Shown here one piece after another: positions 55,011 through 63,305 of a stretch of DNA of 64,000 nucleotides. A program made the position numbers and the translations under genes. The DNA lies in NCBI GenBank assembly GCA_029961105.1, contig JASBVO010000002.1, positions 124,001 to 188,000 of the forward strand, given 5' to 3'. Every line of letters begins with the position of its first letter. Position 1 is the stretch's first letter. This DNA is from Micrococcus sp. GTDB lineage: Bacteria; Actinomycetota; Actinomycetes; Actinomycetales; Micrococcaceae. Below the pieces are notes generated by a model that was not told the origin of the DNA, ran no database searches, and was given only the letters and a program-made list of their open reading frames with translations.

Positions 55011-55050
55011 GCCAACAGGCCGCCCCTCATGTGAGGGGCGGCCTGTTGGC
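55011..55050. terminator. Bidirectional terminator between paaR and paaZ
   Basis: A 40-bp near-perfect palindrome: GCCAACAGGCCGCCCCTCA (55011-55029) and its reverse complement (55032-55050) around TG. It lies 30 bp after the paaZ stop on the minus strand and 144 bp after the paaR stop. The rest of the gap (54868-55010) shows no gene. Confidence 0.85.
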
Positions 55051-55080
55051 GTCCGGCCCGGCGCCGGCGGGCCGTCCGGG

Positions 55081-57210
55081 TCAGTCGGTCCAGTTCTTGT
55101 AGGTGGTGTCTTCCTTCTCCACCAGGGTCAGCACGTCGTAGGTCGCCACGATCTCATCGCGCTGGTTGTGGATGACGGCGTCCCACGCCACCTCGCCATA
55201 CTCGTCGGTCACGCGCGGGGTGATCTTCTTGGCGGTCAGGGTGATCCGGATGGAGTCCCCGGCGGCCACCGGGGTGATGAACCGCAGGTTCTCCAGGCCG
55301 TAATTGGCCAGCACCGGCCCCGGTGCCGGCTCCACGAAGAGTCCGGCGCCCCAGGCCACCAGCAGGTAGCCGTGGGCCACGGTGCCCGGGAAGAACGGGT
55401 TGGCCTCGGCGGCCTTCGGGTTCACGTGCGCGTAGAAGGTGTCCCCCGTGGTGTTCGCGAAGGCGGTGATGTCCTCCTGCGTGACCTGGCGCAGGTCCGA
55501 GGCCAGGGCGTCGCCGATGCGCAGCTCGGCCAGGGACTTGCGGAACGGATGCACGTTGCCCGGCTCGGCGCCGTACCTCTCGGAGCCGGCGATCCGCCGG
55601 TCGGCACCGGTCTGCCACACCCCGGTCACGGCGGTGAGCAGGTTCGGGGAGCCCTGCAGGGCGGTGCGCTGCATGTGGTGCTTGACGGAGCGGATACCGC
55701 CGAGCTCCTCGCCACCGCCGGCCCGGCCCGGGCCGCCGTGCACCAGGTGCGGGACGGGTGAGCCGTGACCGGTCGAGGTCTTCGCGGTCTCGCGGTTGAG
55801 CAGGTGGACGCGGCCGTGGTGGCCGGCAATGCCGACGGTCAGCTCCCGCGCCACGTCGGGGTCGTTCGTGCAGACGGTCGCCACCAGCGAGCCGGAACCG
55901 CGGGCGGCCAGGCGGATCGCGTCGGCCAGGTCGGTGTAGCCGACCAGCGAGCTGACCGGCCCGAAGGCCTCGCGGGAGTGGAGCACCTCGTTCTCGGAGT
56001 CGGCCCAGGTCAGCAGCAGCGGGGACATGAAGGCCCCGCCCTCCACCACGGCATCCTCGCCGCTGGCGGTGCGCACCGTCGGGGCGTCCAGGCTGCCGTA
56101 GGCCAGCTCTCCGCCGGCCGCGAGCATGTCCTCCACGGCCTCGCGCACCCCCTGCAGCTGCCCCAGCGAGGCGAGCGCGCCCATGGTGACGCCCTCGGCC
56201 CGCGGGTCACCGACGACCACGCGCTGCTCGATCCGGTCCGCGATGGCCCTGGCCACGGCCTCGCGCTGCGCCTCGGGGACGATGGTGCGGCGGATGGCGG
56301 TGCACTTCTGGCCGGCCTTGACGGTCATCTCGGTGACCACGGCCTTGACGAAGGCCTCGAACTCCGGGGTGCCCTCCACGGCGTCGGGGCCGAGGATCGC
56401 GGCGTTGAGCGAGTCGGTCTCGGCGGAGAACCGGACACCGCCGGAGATGACGTTCGGGTGGGACTTCAGGGACTGGGCGGTGGCCGCCGAGCCGGTGAAG
56501 AGCATCATGTCCCGGTAGTCCATGACGTCCAGCAGGCCGCGGGCCGAACCGGAGATCAGCTGCAGGGAACCGGCCGGCAGGATCCCGGACTCGACCATCA
56601 GCCGCACGGCGGCCTCGGTGACGTAGCCGGTGGGGGTGGCGGGCTTGACGACGGTCGGCACGCCGGCGATGAACGCGGGGGCGAACTTCTCCAGCATGCC
56701 CCAGACCGGGAAGTTGAACGCGTTGACCTGCACGGCCACGCCGGGGATGCGGGTGTAGACGTGGGTGCCGATGAAGGAGCCGTCCTTGGACAGCGGCTCG
56801 ATCCCGCCGTCCTGGATGACGTTGGAGTTCGGCAGCTCGCGGCGGCCCTTGGAGGAGAAGGTGAACAGCACGCCGATGCCACCGTCGATGTCCACCATGT
56901 TGTCCACCTTGGTGGCACCCGTGCGGTGGGACAGTTCGTAGAGTGCCTGGCGGTGCTCGTTCAGGTAGAGGGCGAGGTCCTTGAGCTTCAGGGCGCGCTC
57001 GTGCAACGTCAGGGCACCGAGCTCGCGCTGGCCCACGGTGCGCCCGTGCTCCAGGACGGCGGCCAGGTCCAGGCCCTCGGCGCCGTAACGGGCCAGGGCC
57101 TCGCCGGTGCTGGCGTCCAGGACATCGGTGGTGCGGGAGCCCTCCTGCGGGGTCCACCACTGGTCGAGGACGTAGCTGGGGACGGTGGGCGCGGCGGTCT
57201 GCGTGGTCAT
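55081..57210 (-). CDS. paaZ: Bifunctional oxepin-CoA hydrolase / 3-oxo-5,6-dehydrosuberyl-CoA semialdehyde dehydrogenase
   Basis: A 709-aa fusion. The N-terminal ALDH domain (about 1-530) has AFNFPVWGMLEKFAPAFIAG, the general base Glu in ETDSLN, and the nucleophile Cys in AGQKCTAIRR. The C-terminal MaoC-type hydratase (about 570-700) has TGDTFYAHVNPKAAEANPFFPGTVAHG. It opens the oxepin-CoA ring and oxidises the resulting aldehyde. Its own operator lies upstream at 57225. Full E. coli PaaZ length. Confidence 0.95.
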   Translation of the reverse strand: MTTQTAAPTVPSYVLDQWWTPQEGSRTTDVLDASTGEALARYGAEGLDLAAVLEHGRTVGQRELGALTLHERALKLKDLALYLNEHRQALYELSHRTGATKVDNMVDIDGGIGVLFTFSSKGRRELPNSNVIQDGGIEPLSKDGSFIGTHVYTRIPGVAVQVNAFNFPVWGMLEKFAPAFIAGVPTVVKPATPTGYVTEAAVRLMVESGILPAGSLQLISGSARGLLDVMDYRDMMLFTGSAATAQSLKSHPNVISGGVRFSAETDSLNAAILGPDAVEGTPEFEAFVKAVVTEMTVKAGQKCTAIRRTIVPEAQREAVARAIADRIEQRVVVGDPRAEGVTMGALASLGQLQGVREAVEDMLAAGGELAYGSLDAPTVRTASGEDAVVEGGAFMSPLLLTWADSENEVLHSREAFGPVSSLVGYTDLADAIRLAARGSGSLVATVCTNDPDVARELTVGIAGHHGRVHLLNRETAKTSTGHGSPVPHLVHGGPGRAGGGEELGGIRSVKHHMQRTALQGSPNLLTAVTGVWQTGADRRIAGSERYGAEPGNVHPFRKSLAELRIGDALASDLRQVTQEDITAFANTTGDTFYAHVNPKAAEANPFFPGTVAHGYLLVAWGAGLFVEPAPGPVLANYGLENLRFITPVAAGDSIRITLTAKKITPRVTDEYGEVAWDAVIHNQRDEIVATYDVLTLVEKEDTTYKNWTD

Positions 57211-57224
57211 CCGGGCTTACCTTT

Positions 57225-57243
57225 CTGAACGATCGGTCAGTAT
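57225..57243 (-). promoter_or_regulatory. PaaR-type operator upstream of paaZ
   Basis: CTGAACGATCGGTCAGTAT on the plus strand, i.e. ACTGACCGATCGTTCAG read toward paaZ, the most symmetric copy of the set. It lies 15 bp before the paaZ start, overlapping an AATACT -10-like hexamer, so paaZ probably has its own repressed promoter inside the paaJFHZ run. Confidence 0.7.
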
Positions 57244-57357
57244 TGTTGATCAGCCTAACAGGGACATGTCCTGCGTCACAGGGTCGGCCCCCGGGTCGGG
57301 AGCCACGGGGGCACGACGGCGGCGGCCCGACCCCCGGGGGCCGGGCCGGACTGCCGC

Positions 57358-58257
57358 TCAGCTCCAGTCGAAGAAGCCCTTGCCGGTCTTGCGGCCGAGC
57401 TCGCCGCGGGCGACCTTGTCCCGCAGGATCTGCGGCGGGGCGAAGCGCTCGCCCAGGGTCGAGGCGAGGTACTCGGCGATGCCCAGGCGCACGTCCAGGC
57501 CCACGATGTCCGTGGTGCGCAGCGGACCGGTGGGGTGCTTGTAGCCCAAGACCATGGCGTTGTCGATGTCCTCGGGGCTGGCCACGCCCTCCTCGACCAT
57601 CCGCATGGCCTCCAGGGCGATGGCCACGCCGAGGCGGGAGGAGGCGAAGCCCGGGGCGTCGTTGACCACCACGGCGGTCTTGCCCAGTCCCGCGGTCCAG
57701 GACCGGGCCGCGTCCACCAGTTCCGGTGCGGTCTGCTCGCCGATCACGACCTCGACCAGGGTGGAGGCCGGCACCGGGTTGAAGAAGTGCAGCCCGAGGA
57801 AGCTCGCCGGCCGGTCCAACTCCTTCGCCAGTCCGGTCACGGACAGGCTCGAGGTGTTGGAGGCCAGCACCGCGCCGTCGCCCAGGTGCCGCTCCACCGC
57901 GCGCAGGGACTCGACCTTCAGGTCCCAGTCCTCGGGCACCGCTTCGATGACCAGCTCGCGGTCGGCGAAGTCCTTGCGGTCCACCGAGACGGTCAGCCGC
58001 TCCAGGATGGCGTCCAGGTTCCCGTCCAGCACGCCGCGTTCCAGAGACGTGGCCGTGGAGGACTCCACGCGCTCCCGGGCGGCTTCCGCGGCGGCCTCGT
58101 CCCGTTCCACGACGACGACGTCGGCGCCCTTGATGAGGAAGGCGTGGGCGATCCCGGCACCCATCCGCCCACCGCCGAGCACGCCGACGGTGGTGGGCAC
58201 GCGGGCCGGGGGCTCGGTGGGGCTGGCGGGCGCGGACGCCCCGGTGGAGTCGGTCAT
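57358..58257 (-). CDS. paaH: 3-hydroxyacyl-CoA dehydrogenase PaaH
   Basis: A 299-aa dehydrogenase. NAD site GVLGGGRMGAGIAHAF, catalytic region SNTSSLSVTGLAKELDRPASFLGLHFFNPVP, and C-terminal GRKTGKGFFDWS. The family oxidises 3-hydroxyacyl-CoA; in the phenylacetate pathway PaaH converts 3-hydroxyadipyl-CoA to 3-oxoadipyl-CoA. It follows the PaaF-like gene by 4 bp. Single-domain, like 3-hydroxybutyryl-CoA dehydrogenases. Confidence 0.9.
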   Translation of the reverse strand: MTDSTGASAPASPTEPPARVPTTVGVLGGGRMGAGIAHAFLIKGADVVVVERDEAAAEAARERVESSTATSLERGVLDGNLDAILERLTVSVDRKDFADRELVIEAVPEDWDLKVESLRAVERHLGDGAVLASNTSSLSVTGLAKELDRPASFLGLHFFNPVPASTLVEVVIGEQTAPELVDAARSWTAGLGKTAVVVNDAPGFASSRLGVAIALEAMRMVEEGVASPEDIDNAMVLGYKHPTGPLRTTDIVGLDVRLGIAEYLASTLGERFAPPQILRDKVARGELGRKTGKGFFDWS

Positions 58258-58261
58258 GGGT

Positions 58262-59089
58262 CTACTTCCTGTTCTGCTGGTCGGCGGTCGGGGAGGCCTT
58301 CGCGTTCTTCTTGTCGAGGAAGGCCTGCATGCGGTCGAACTTCGCCTGGGACTCGAAGAGCATGCCCTGGGCCAGGGTGTCGATCACGGGATGGACCTCC
58401 CGCGGGGTGTGGAACACGGACTTGGTGATGCGCACCGCCAGCGGGTCCTGGGCGGCGATCCGGTCGGCCAGCGCGTGGGCGGCGTCCATCAGTTGCTCCG
58501 GCGCGACGAGCTCGGTGATGAGCCCGGCCGCCAGGCACTCGGCGCCGGTGAGGACCTTGCCGGCCAGCAGGATCTCCTTGGCCAGCGGCTCCCCCACCAG
58601 TTCCCTCAGCCGCCAGGTGGCGCCGGCGGCGGCCATGATCCCCAGGTTCGTCTCGGGGTTGCCCATCCGCAGGGCCTCGGTGCCGATCCGGAAGTCGGCC
58701 GCGTAGGCCAGTTCGGCCCCGCCGCCGAGGGCGTAGCCGTCCAGGGCGGCGATCACCGGCATCGGCAGCTTCGCGATCCGGTCGAAGATGGTGGAGTTGA
58801 TCCCGGCCAGGGCGTCGTCCCGGCGGCGTTCGCGGAGCTGGGCGATGTCCGCGCCCGAGGCGAAGATGCCCTTCGTCCCGGCCTCGGCTTCCGAGGGCGT
58901 CCCGGTGAGGATGAGCACCTTCGGTGCGGCCTCCAGGTGGGCGCAGACGGCGTGCAGCTCGTCCACCATCGCCTGGTCGATCGCGTTGCGGACCTCGGGC
59001 CGGTGCAGCCGGGCGACCAGGCGGTCCTCGCGCTCCTCGACCACCAGCGTGGTGAACCCGTCGGTCTCCAGGATCTGGGTGATCGTCAT
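58262..59089 (-). CDS. paaF: Enoyl-CoA hydratase, probable 2,3-dehydroadipyl-CoA hydratase
   Basis: A 275-aa crotonase. Oxyanion-hole segments FASGADIAQL near 75-84 and DGYALGGGAELAYAADFRIG near 118-137; the catalytic Glu pair region is GNPETNLGI. ATG 59089 overlaps the thiolase stop as TGATG. Its neighbours PaaJ and PaaH make the 2,3-dehydroadipyl-CoA hydratase role likely. Crotonases are hard to separate by eye, so the PaaF/PaaG split rests mainly on position. Confidence 0.82.
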   Translation of the reverse strand: MTITQILETDGFTTLVVEEREDRLVARLHRPEVRNAIDQAMVDELHAVCAHLEAAPKVLILTGTPSEAEAGTKGIFASGADIAQLRERRRDDALAGINSTIFDRIAKLPMPVIAALDGYALGGGAELAYAADFRIGTEALRMGNPETNLGIMAAAGATWRLRELVGEPLAKEILLAGKVLTGAECLAAGLITELVAPEQLMDAAHALADRIAAQDPLAVRITKSVFHTPREVHPVIDTLAQGMLFESQAKFDRMQAFLDKKNAKASPTADQQNRK

Positions 59090-60309
59090 CAGACCGCCTC
59101 CACCAGCAGGGCCGAGCCCTGCCCGACGCCCACGCACATGGTCGCCAGCCCGCGGGCCCCCGCGGAGGCCTCACGCTCGAGGCGGCCCAGCAGGGTGATG
59201 ACGAGCCGGGACCCGGAGGAGCCGAGCGGATGTCCGAGGGCGATCGCGCCGCCGTCGTTGTTCACGATCCCCGCGTCCAGCCCCAGCTCACGCATGCTCG
59301 CCAGGGACTGCGAGGCGAACGCCTCGTTGAGCTCGACGGCGGCGAGGTCGCCGACCGCGGTGCCGGTGCGTTCCAGCACCTTGCGGGAGGACGGGACCGG
59401 GCCCATGCCCATGACCTCGGGGGCCAGCCCGGCCGAGGCGCCGGCCAGGATGCGGGCGCGCGGGGCCAGGCCGTACTTCTCGACGGCGGCCTCGGAGGCG
59501 ACGATGATCGCGGAGGCACCGTCGTTGAGCGTGGACGCGTTGCCGGCGGTCACCACGGAGCCGCCCTTGACCACGGGACGCAGCCCGGCCAGGACCTCGG
59601 CGGTGGTGCCGGGGCGCGGCCCCTCGTCCGTGTCCACGATCGTCTCGGCGCCCTTGCGGCCCGTGACGGTCACCGGGACGATCTCCTCGGCGAAGCGGCC
59701 CGCCTCGATGGCGGCCAGGGCGCGCTCATGGGAGCGCACGGCGAAGGCGTCGCAGTCCTCACGGGAGGTGTTGTAGACCCGCGCGACCTCCTCGGCCGTC
59801 TCGGGCATGGAGTAGGTGGCCTTGCCGCCGCGGGAGTACTCGCCCGAGAGGAAGGCGGGGTTGGTGAAGCGCCAGCCGATGGAGGTATCGAACACCTCGC
59901 CGGGCTTGGCGAAGCCCTTGGCCGGCTTCTCCATCACCCAGGGGGCGCGGGACATGGACTCCACGCCGCCGGCGACCACGACGTCCGCGGCACCGGCCTG
60001 GATCATGTGCGAGGCCATCTGGATGGCGCTCATCCCGGAGGCGCACAGGCGGTTGACGGTGATCCCAGGAACGTGGTCTGGGTAGCCGTTGAGCAGCCAG
60101 GCCATGCGGGCCACGTTGCGGTTCTCCTCACCGGCGCCGTTGGCGTTGCCGTAGATCACCTCGTCCACCACGTCCGGGGCCAGTCCGGCGCGCTCGACGG
60201 CGGCGCGAATCGTCAGGGCGGCCAGGTCATCAGGGCGGACCGAGGACAGGGCACCTCCGTACCGGCCCACCGGGGTGCGGGCACCGCCGACCAGGAATGC
60301 TGCAGTCAT
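59089..60309 (-). CDS. paaJ: 3-oxoadipyl-CoA/3-oxo-5,6-dehydrosuberyl-CoA thiolase
   Basis: A 406-aa thiolase. Nucleophile Cys in NRLCASGMSAIQMA (near residue 90), GGVESMSRAPWVM, ELNEAFASQSLA, NNDGGAIALGHPLGSSGSR and the C-terminal Cys in MCVGVGQGSALL. It releases acetyl-CoA in the final steps of the phenylacetate pathway. First gene of paaJ-F-H; GGAG lies 5 nt before ATG 60309. A PcaF role in beta-ketoadipate metabolism would need the same reaction. Confidence 0.93.
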   Translation of the reverse strand: MTAAFLVGGARTPVGRYGGALSSVRPDDLAALTIRAAVERAGLAPDVVDEVIYGNANGAGEENRNVARMAWLLNGYPDHVPGITVNRLCASGMSAIQMASHMIQAGAADVVVAGGVESMSRAPWVMEKPAKGFAKPGEVFDTSIGWRFTNPAFLSGEYSRGGKATYSMPETAEEVARVYNTSREDCDAFAVRSHERALAAIEAGRFAEEIVPVTVTGRKGAETIVDTDEGPRPGTTAEVLAGLRPVVKGGSVVTAGNASTLNDGASAIIVASEAAVEKYGLAPRARILAGASAGLAPEVMGMGPVPSSRKVLERTGTAVGDLAAVELNEAFASQSLASMRELGLDAGIVNNDGGAIALGHPLGSSGSRLVITLLGRLEREASAGARGLATMCVGVGQGSALLVEAV

Positions 60310-60350
60310 GGGACTCCGTTCGGGACAACGTCTCAGGGGCGACGACCGAT

Positions 60351-60402
60351 TTACCGACCGATCGTTCACCTACAGTATTCCGCGTCACACCGGGTGGGGC
60401 AA
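60351..60402 (-). promoter_or_regulatory. paaJ promoter with PaaR-type operator
   Basis: Minus strand: TTGCCC (60397-60402), 17-bp spacer, AATACT (60374-60379). Downstream lies the operator TTACCGACCGATCGTTCAC (plus strand, 60351-60369) covering the predicted start. The rest of the 331-bp gap (60310-60640) holds the ect-side hairpin at 60561 and no gene. Confidence 0.65.
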
Positions 60403-60560
60403 ACAGATGACAGGCCCCGCGTGGACGCGCGCCCGTCCGGCATCCTCGCGAGGCCCGTTCGGCACGCGCCCGGGGCAGCCCGGAGCCACGCCGCCACCCG
60501 GCGGCCATCCGAGGCCGTCCGGGGCCGTCCGGAGGATCGGATCCCCCTCGTTAACGACAT

Positions 60561-60627
60561 CTGGCGGTCGAATCCGCCCCGAAGACCCCGGATTCCGGGG
60601 TGCCCCTGGGGCGGATTCGACCGCCAG
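60561..60627 (-). terminator. Nested double hairpin after ectC
   Basis: Exact 20-bp arms CTGGCGGTCGAATCCGCCCC (60561-60580) and its reverse complement (60608-60627) enclose a second perfect hairpin, ACCCCGGA-T-TCCGGGGT (60585-60601). It begins 13 bp after the ectC stop on the minus strand, so it probably ends the ectoine transcript and shields paaJ. Confidence 0.8.
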
Positions 60628-60640
60628 TCGCCTCAGCCGC

Positions 60641-61084
60641 TCAGGCCATGGCCTGGGTCTCCACGTTGGCCTTCGTCGGCACCTTGCGGTCCGAACCCTC
60701 CTGGAGGACGAGCGGGTAGATGCCGTCGGCATCGTGCGTCTCGCGACCGGTCACGGGCGGGTTGAAGACACAGGCCATGCGCAGCTCGGTGGTCGCGCGG
60801 ACCGTGTGCTTCTCGTGGCCGTCGAGCAGGTACATGGTGCCGTCCCTGAGCTCGTGCACCTCACCGGTCTCCTCGTTGGTGAGGGTGCCCTCGCCCTGCA
60901 CGCAGTACACGGCCTCGATGTGGTTCGCGTAGTGGAAGGTCGAGGTGGTACCGGCGTAGATGACGGTGTCATGGAAGGAGAAGCCGACGCCCTCCCCGGC
61001 CAGGACCATGCGGCGGGAGCGCCAGGTCTCGGACTGGATGTCGCGGTCGGTGTCGTTCAGGTCGTTCAGGTTGGTCACCAGCAT
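60641..61084 (-). CDS. ectC: L-ectoine synthase
   Basis: A 147-aa cupin that cyclises N-gamma-acetyl-diaminobutyrate to ectoine. [26 protein letters not shown] and [17 protein letters not shown] form the EctC cupin core with metal-ligand region GHEKHTV. AAGGAA precedes the ATG. The C-terminal 20 residues extend beyond the usual 130-aa length. It follows the ectA-ectB unit by 109 bp containing a perfect hairpin. No ectD (hydroxylase) follows. Confidence 0.95.
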   Translation of the reverse strand: MLVTNLNDLNDTDRDIQSETWRSRRMVLAGEGVGFSFHDTVIYAGTTSTFHYANHIEAVYCVQGEGTLTNEETGEVHELRDGTMYLLDGHEKHTVRATTELRMACVFNPPVTGRETHDADGIYPLVLQEGSDRKVPTKANVETQAMA

Positions 61085-61108
61085 GGTGGTTCCTTTCGTC
61101 AGCGTGGG

Positions 61109-61169
61109 TTACGAGAGCGCTACGTTGCGAGACACGCCGTGGGCGGCACCGCGCAGCGCTCTCGTAACT
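61109..61169 (-). repeat. 14-bp inverted repeat between ectB and ectC
   Basis: GTTACGAGAGCGCT (61109-61122) and its exact reverse complement AGCGCTCTCGTAAC (61156-61169) frame a 33-nt loop. It begins 24 bp after the ectB stop and ends 24 bp before the ectC ATG, a position suited to mRNA processing or attenuation that would set EctC against EctAB levels. Confidence 0.65.
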
Positions 61170-61193
61170 CAGGAGGTCATGGGAGGGGAGGGC

Positions 61194-62492
61194 TCAGACG
61201 CCCGCGAGCTCGCGGGCACCGGCACGGTAGTCGACGTCGGCACCGGTCACGGTGGCCACGGCGTCGGCGATGATGCCCAGGCCGCGCTCGAGCTCGGCCC
61301 GCGGGGTGGTGAGGGCCGGCATGACCTTGAGGACCTCGTCGTCGGGACCGGAGGTCTCCACGAGCAGGCCGTTCTCGAACGCCTTGGCGGCGACCTTGCC
61401 GGCCACCTCGACGTCCTCGAAGCGCACGCCGGCGAGCAGTCCGCGGCCGCGGACCGAGGCGCCCTCGACCGAACCGGCGATCTGTTCCAGTCCGTCATGC
61501 AGGGTCGAGATGGCCTCGGCCAGCTGGCCCAGCTGGAAGGTGTCGTCCGCCCAGAACTCCTTCAGGGCGGCCGTGGCGGTGACGAAGGCCAGGTTGTTGC
61601 CGCGGAAGGTGCCGTTGTGCTCGCCCGGAGACCAGATGTCCAGCTCGGGGCGGAACAGGGTCAGCGCCATCGGCAGGCCGAAGCCGGAGATCGACTTGGA
61701 GACGCAGACGATGTCCGGGGTGAAGCCCGCCTCTTCGAAGCTGAAGAAGGTGCCGGTCCGGCCGCAGCCGGCCTGGACGTCGTCGACGATCAGCAGGATC
61801 TCGTGCTTGGCGCACAGCTCGGACAGCCCCCGGAGCCATTCCAGGCGGGCGGCGCGCACGCCCCCCTCGCCCTGCACGGTCTCCACGATGATCGCGGCGG
61901 GCTTGTCCACGCCGGAGCCGGAATCCTCCAGGACCCGCTCCAGCCACAGGAAGTCGGCGGTCTCGCCGTCGAAGTAGTCGTCGAACGGGATCTTCGAGCT
62001 GTTGGTCAGCGGGATGCCGGCGCCCTTGCGCTTCATGGAGTTACCGGTCACGGACAGCGACCCGAGGGTCATACCGTGGAACGCATTGGTGAAGGACAGG
62101 ATGTGCTGGCGTCCGGTCACCTTGCGGGCCAGCTTGAGGGCGGCCTCCACGGTGTTGGTGCCCGTGGGGCCGGGGAACATGACCTTGTAGTCCAGCCCGC
62201 GCGGCTCCAGGATGACGTCCTTGAAGGTCTGCAGGAACTCCCGCTTGGCCGGGGTCATCATGTCCAGCGAGTGCACCACGGCATCGCTGGCGAGGTACTC
62301 AGCCGCGGCGGCCTGCAGCTTCGGGTGGTTGTGCCCGTAGTTCAGGGCGCCGGCACCGGAGAAGAAGTCCAGGTACTCGGTGCCGTCCTCGGCGGTCTGG
62401 ATGCAGCCCTTGGCATGCGTGAAGACGGTGGGCCAGCCACGGCTGTAGCTGCGGACCTCGGACTCTACGGTGCTGAAAACGGTGGTATCCAT
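61194..62492 (-). CDS. ectB: Diaminobutyrate-2-oxoglutarate transaminase, internal start
   Basis: A 432-aa class III aminotransferase if translation starts at ATG 62492, 7 nt after AAGGGAG. The PLP lysine lies in [15 protein letters not shown], with [17 protein letters not shown] before it and [13 protein letters not shown] after. EctB makes L-2,4-diaminobutyrate from aspartate semialdehyde. Upstream the frame continues without a stop into EctA, so EctB may be made both alone and as the C-terminal half of a fusion. Confidence 0.9.
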   Translation of the reverse strand: MDTTVFSTVESEVRSYSRGWPTVFTHAKGCIQTAEDGTEYLDFFSGAGALNYGHNHPKLQAAAAEYLASDAVVHSLDMMTPAKREFLQTFKDVILEPRGLDYKVMFPGPTGTNTVEAALKLARKVTGRQHILSFTNAFHGMTLGSLSVTGNSMKRKGAGIPLTNSSKIPFDDYFDGETADFLWLERVLEDSGSGVDKPAAIIVETVQGEGGVRAARLEWLRGLSELCAKHEILLIVDDVQAGCGRTGTFFSFEEAGFTPDIVCVSKSISGFGLPMALTLFRPELDIWSPGEHNGTFRGNNLAFVTATAALKEFWADDTFQLGQLAEAISTLHDGLEQIAGSVEGASVRGRGLLAGVRFEDVEVAGKVAAKAFENGLLVETSGPDDEVLKVMPALTTPRAELERGLGIIADAVATVTGADVDYRAGARELAGV

Positions 62493-63035
62493 GATGTCTC
62501 CCTTTCGGATGGGGTGGACCTGGGCCCCGGCGAGGGGCCCGATCCGGTGGAGGTATTCGGTGTCGTGCCCGTCCGGGTACATCCGGTCGGTGAACAGTGG
62601 CGTGACCTCGCGGCCCGCGCCGTGGCGTTCGGCAAGCCGGGTGAACAGCGCAATGGAGGCCTCGTTGTCCGCGGTGATCGTGGTCTCCACGGCCTCGGCG
62701 GAGGTCCGGGTGACGAGCTCGTCCAGCATCCGGGATGCGAGCCCGCGGCCGCGGGCCGCCTCGGCCACGGCGACCTGCCACACCATCAGGGTGGTGGGTG
62801 ACTCGGGCCGCAGGTAGCCGGTCACGAAGCCGACCGGCTCGCCATCGAGCTCCGCGATCACGGAGGTGTCAGCGTAGTCCCGGCACCAGAGCAGGTAGGC
62901 GTAGGAGGAGTTGAGGTCCAGGACCTTGGAGTCCTTGGTCATCTGCCACAACGCCGCACCATCGGCGGTCTGCGGGGGGCGAAGCGTGAGGCTTCTCGGA
63001 CGGGTGGTCAGTGGTGTGTCTGCATCAGCTGCCAT
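61194..63035 (-). CDS. ectA: EctA-EctB in-frame fusion (diaminobutyrate acetyltransferase plus transaminase)
   Basis: ATG 63035 opens a frame of 613 codons. Residues 1-181 are EctA, a GNAT acetyltransferase ([53 protein letters not shown] for acetyl-CoA binding, [14 protein letters not shown] at the family's normal end). A 13-residue linker, [13 protein letters not shown], then leads straight into EctB; no stop codon separates them. The linker DNA doubles as the EctB ribosome site. Start: TAGGTT 7 nt before the ATG, with a TTGAAA -35, points to a leaderless mRNA. Lost stop or true fusion cannot be told from sequence alone. Confidence 0.8.
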   Translation of the reverse strand: MAADADTPLTTRPRSLTLRPPQTADGAALWQMTKDSKVLDLNSSYAYLLWCRDYADTSVIAELDGEPVGFVTGYLRPESPTTLMVWQVAVAEAARGRGLASRMLDELVTRTSAEAVETTITADNEASIALFTRLAERHGAGREVTPLFTDRMYPDGHDTEYLHRIGPLAGAQVHPIRKGDIMDTTVFSTVESEVRSYSRGWPTVFTHAKGCIQTAEDGTEYLDFFSGAGALNYGHNHPKLQAAAAEYLASDAVVHSLDMMTPAKREFLQTFKDVILEPRGLDYKVMFPGPTGTNTVEAALKLARKVTGRQHILSFTNAFHGMTLGSLSVTGNSMKRKGAGIPLTNSSKIPFDDYFDGETADFLWLERVLEDSGSGVDKPAAIIVETVQGEGGVRAARLEWLRGLSELCAKHEILLIVDDVQAGCGRTGTFFSFEEAGFTPDIVCVSKSISGFGLPMALTLFRPELDIWSPGEHNGTFRGNNLAFVTATAALKEFWADDTFQLGQLAEAISTLHDGLEQIAGSVEGASVRGRGLLAGVRFEDVEVAGKVAAKAFENGLLVETSGPDDEVLKVMPALTTPRAELERGLGIIADAVATVTGADVDYRAGARELAGV

Positions 63036-63042
63036 CGGTTCC

Positions 63043-63093
63043 AACCTAACGAGCTGAGTTTCGATTTCAACCCGGGATCCCCCGAATCCCGGG
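63043..63093 (-). promoter_or_regulatory. ectA promoter with flanking inverted repeat
   Basis: Minus strand: TTGAAA (63065-63070), 16-bp spacer, TAGGTT (63043-63048), then ATG after 7 nt. Immediately upstream of the -35, CCCGGGAT (63071-63078) and ATCCCGGG (63086-63093) form an inverted repeat that could bind a regulator of osmotic induction. Confidence 0.6.
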
Positions 63094-63185
63094 GTTTCAG
63101 GGCCGCCAGGCGGTGGCAGCCCGCGGTCGGGCAGAGGGCCGACTTCCCCGAGTTGGCGCGGTTGCTCGGGCAAACGCTCAGTACC

Positions 63186-63203
63186 CGAACGACCGGTCAG
63201 GGA
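63186..63203. promoter_or_regulatory. PaaR-like site between ectA and a thioesterase gene
   Basis: CGAACGACCGGTCAGGGA differs little from the paaZ operator (GAACGATCGGTCAG shared except one base in that core). It lies 151 bp upstream of the ectA start and 103 bp upstream of the thioesterase-like start. Which gene it serves, if any, is unclear; a GATAAA hexamer beside it could be a minus-strand -10. Confidence 0.4.
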
Positions 63204-63305
63204 TCTTTATCATTTCGTTACATTAGGGCTCTCGGCGCGGCCCCGGATATCGCGCCGAGGACGACACACGAGCACTCCCGGGAGAGCCTCCGCTACATTG
63301 CTGGG

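Noticed and set aside
63036-63173. A longer EctA start at 63173
   Set aside because: The extra 46 residues are Pro/Gly-rich and unlike EctA, and they would run through the predicted ectA promoter (TTGAAA-N16-TAGGTT).
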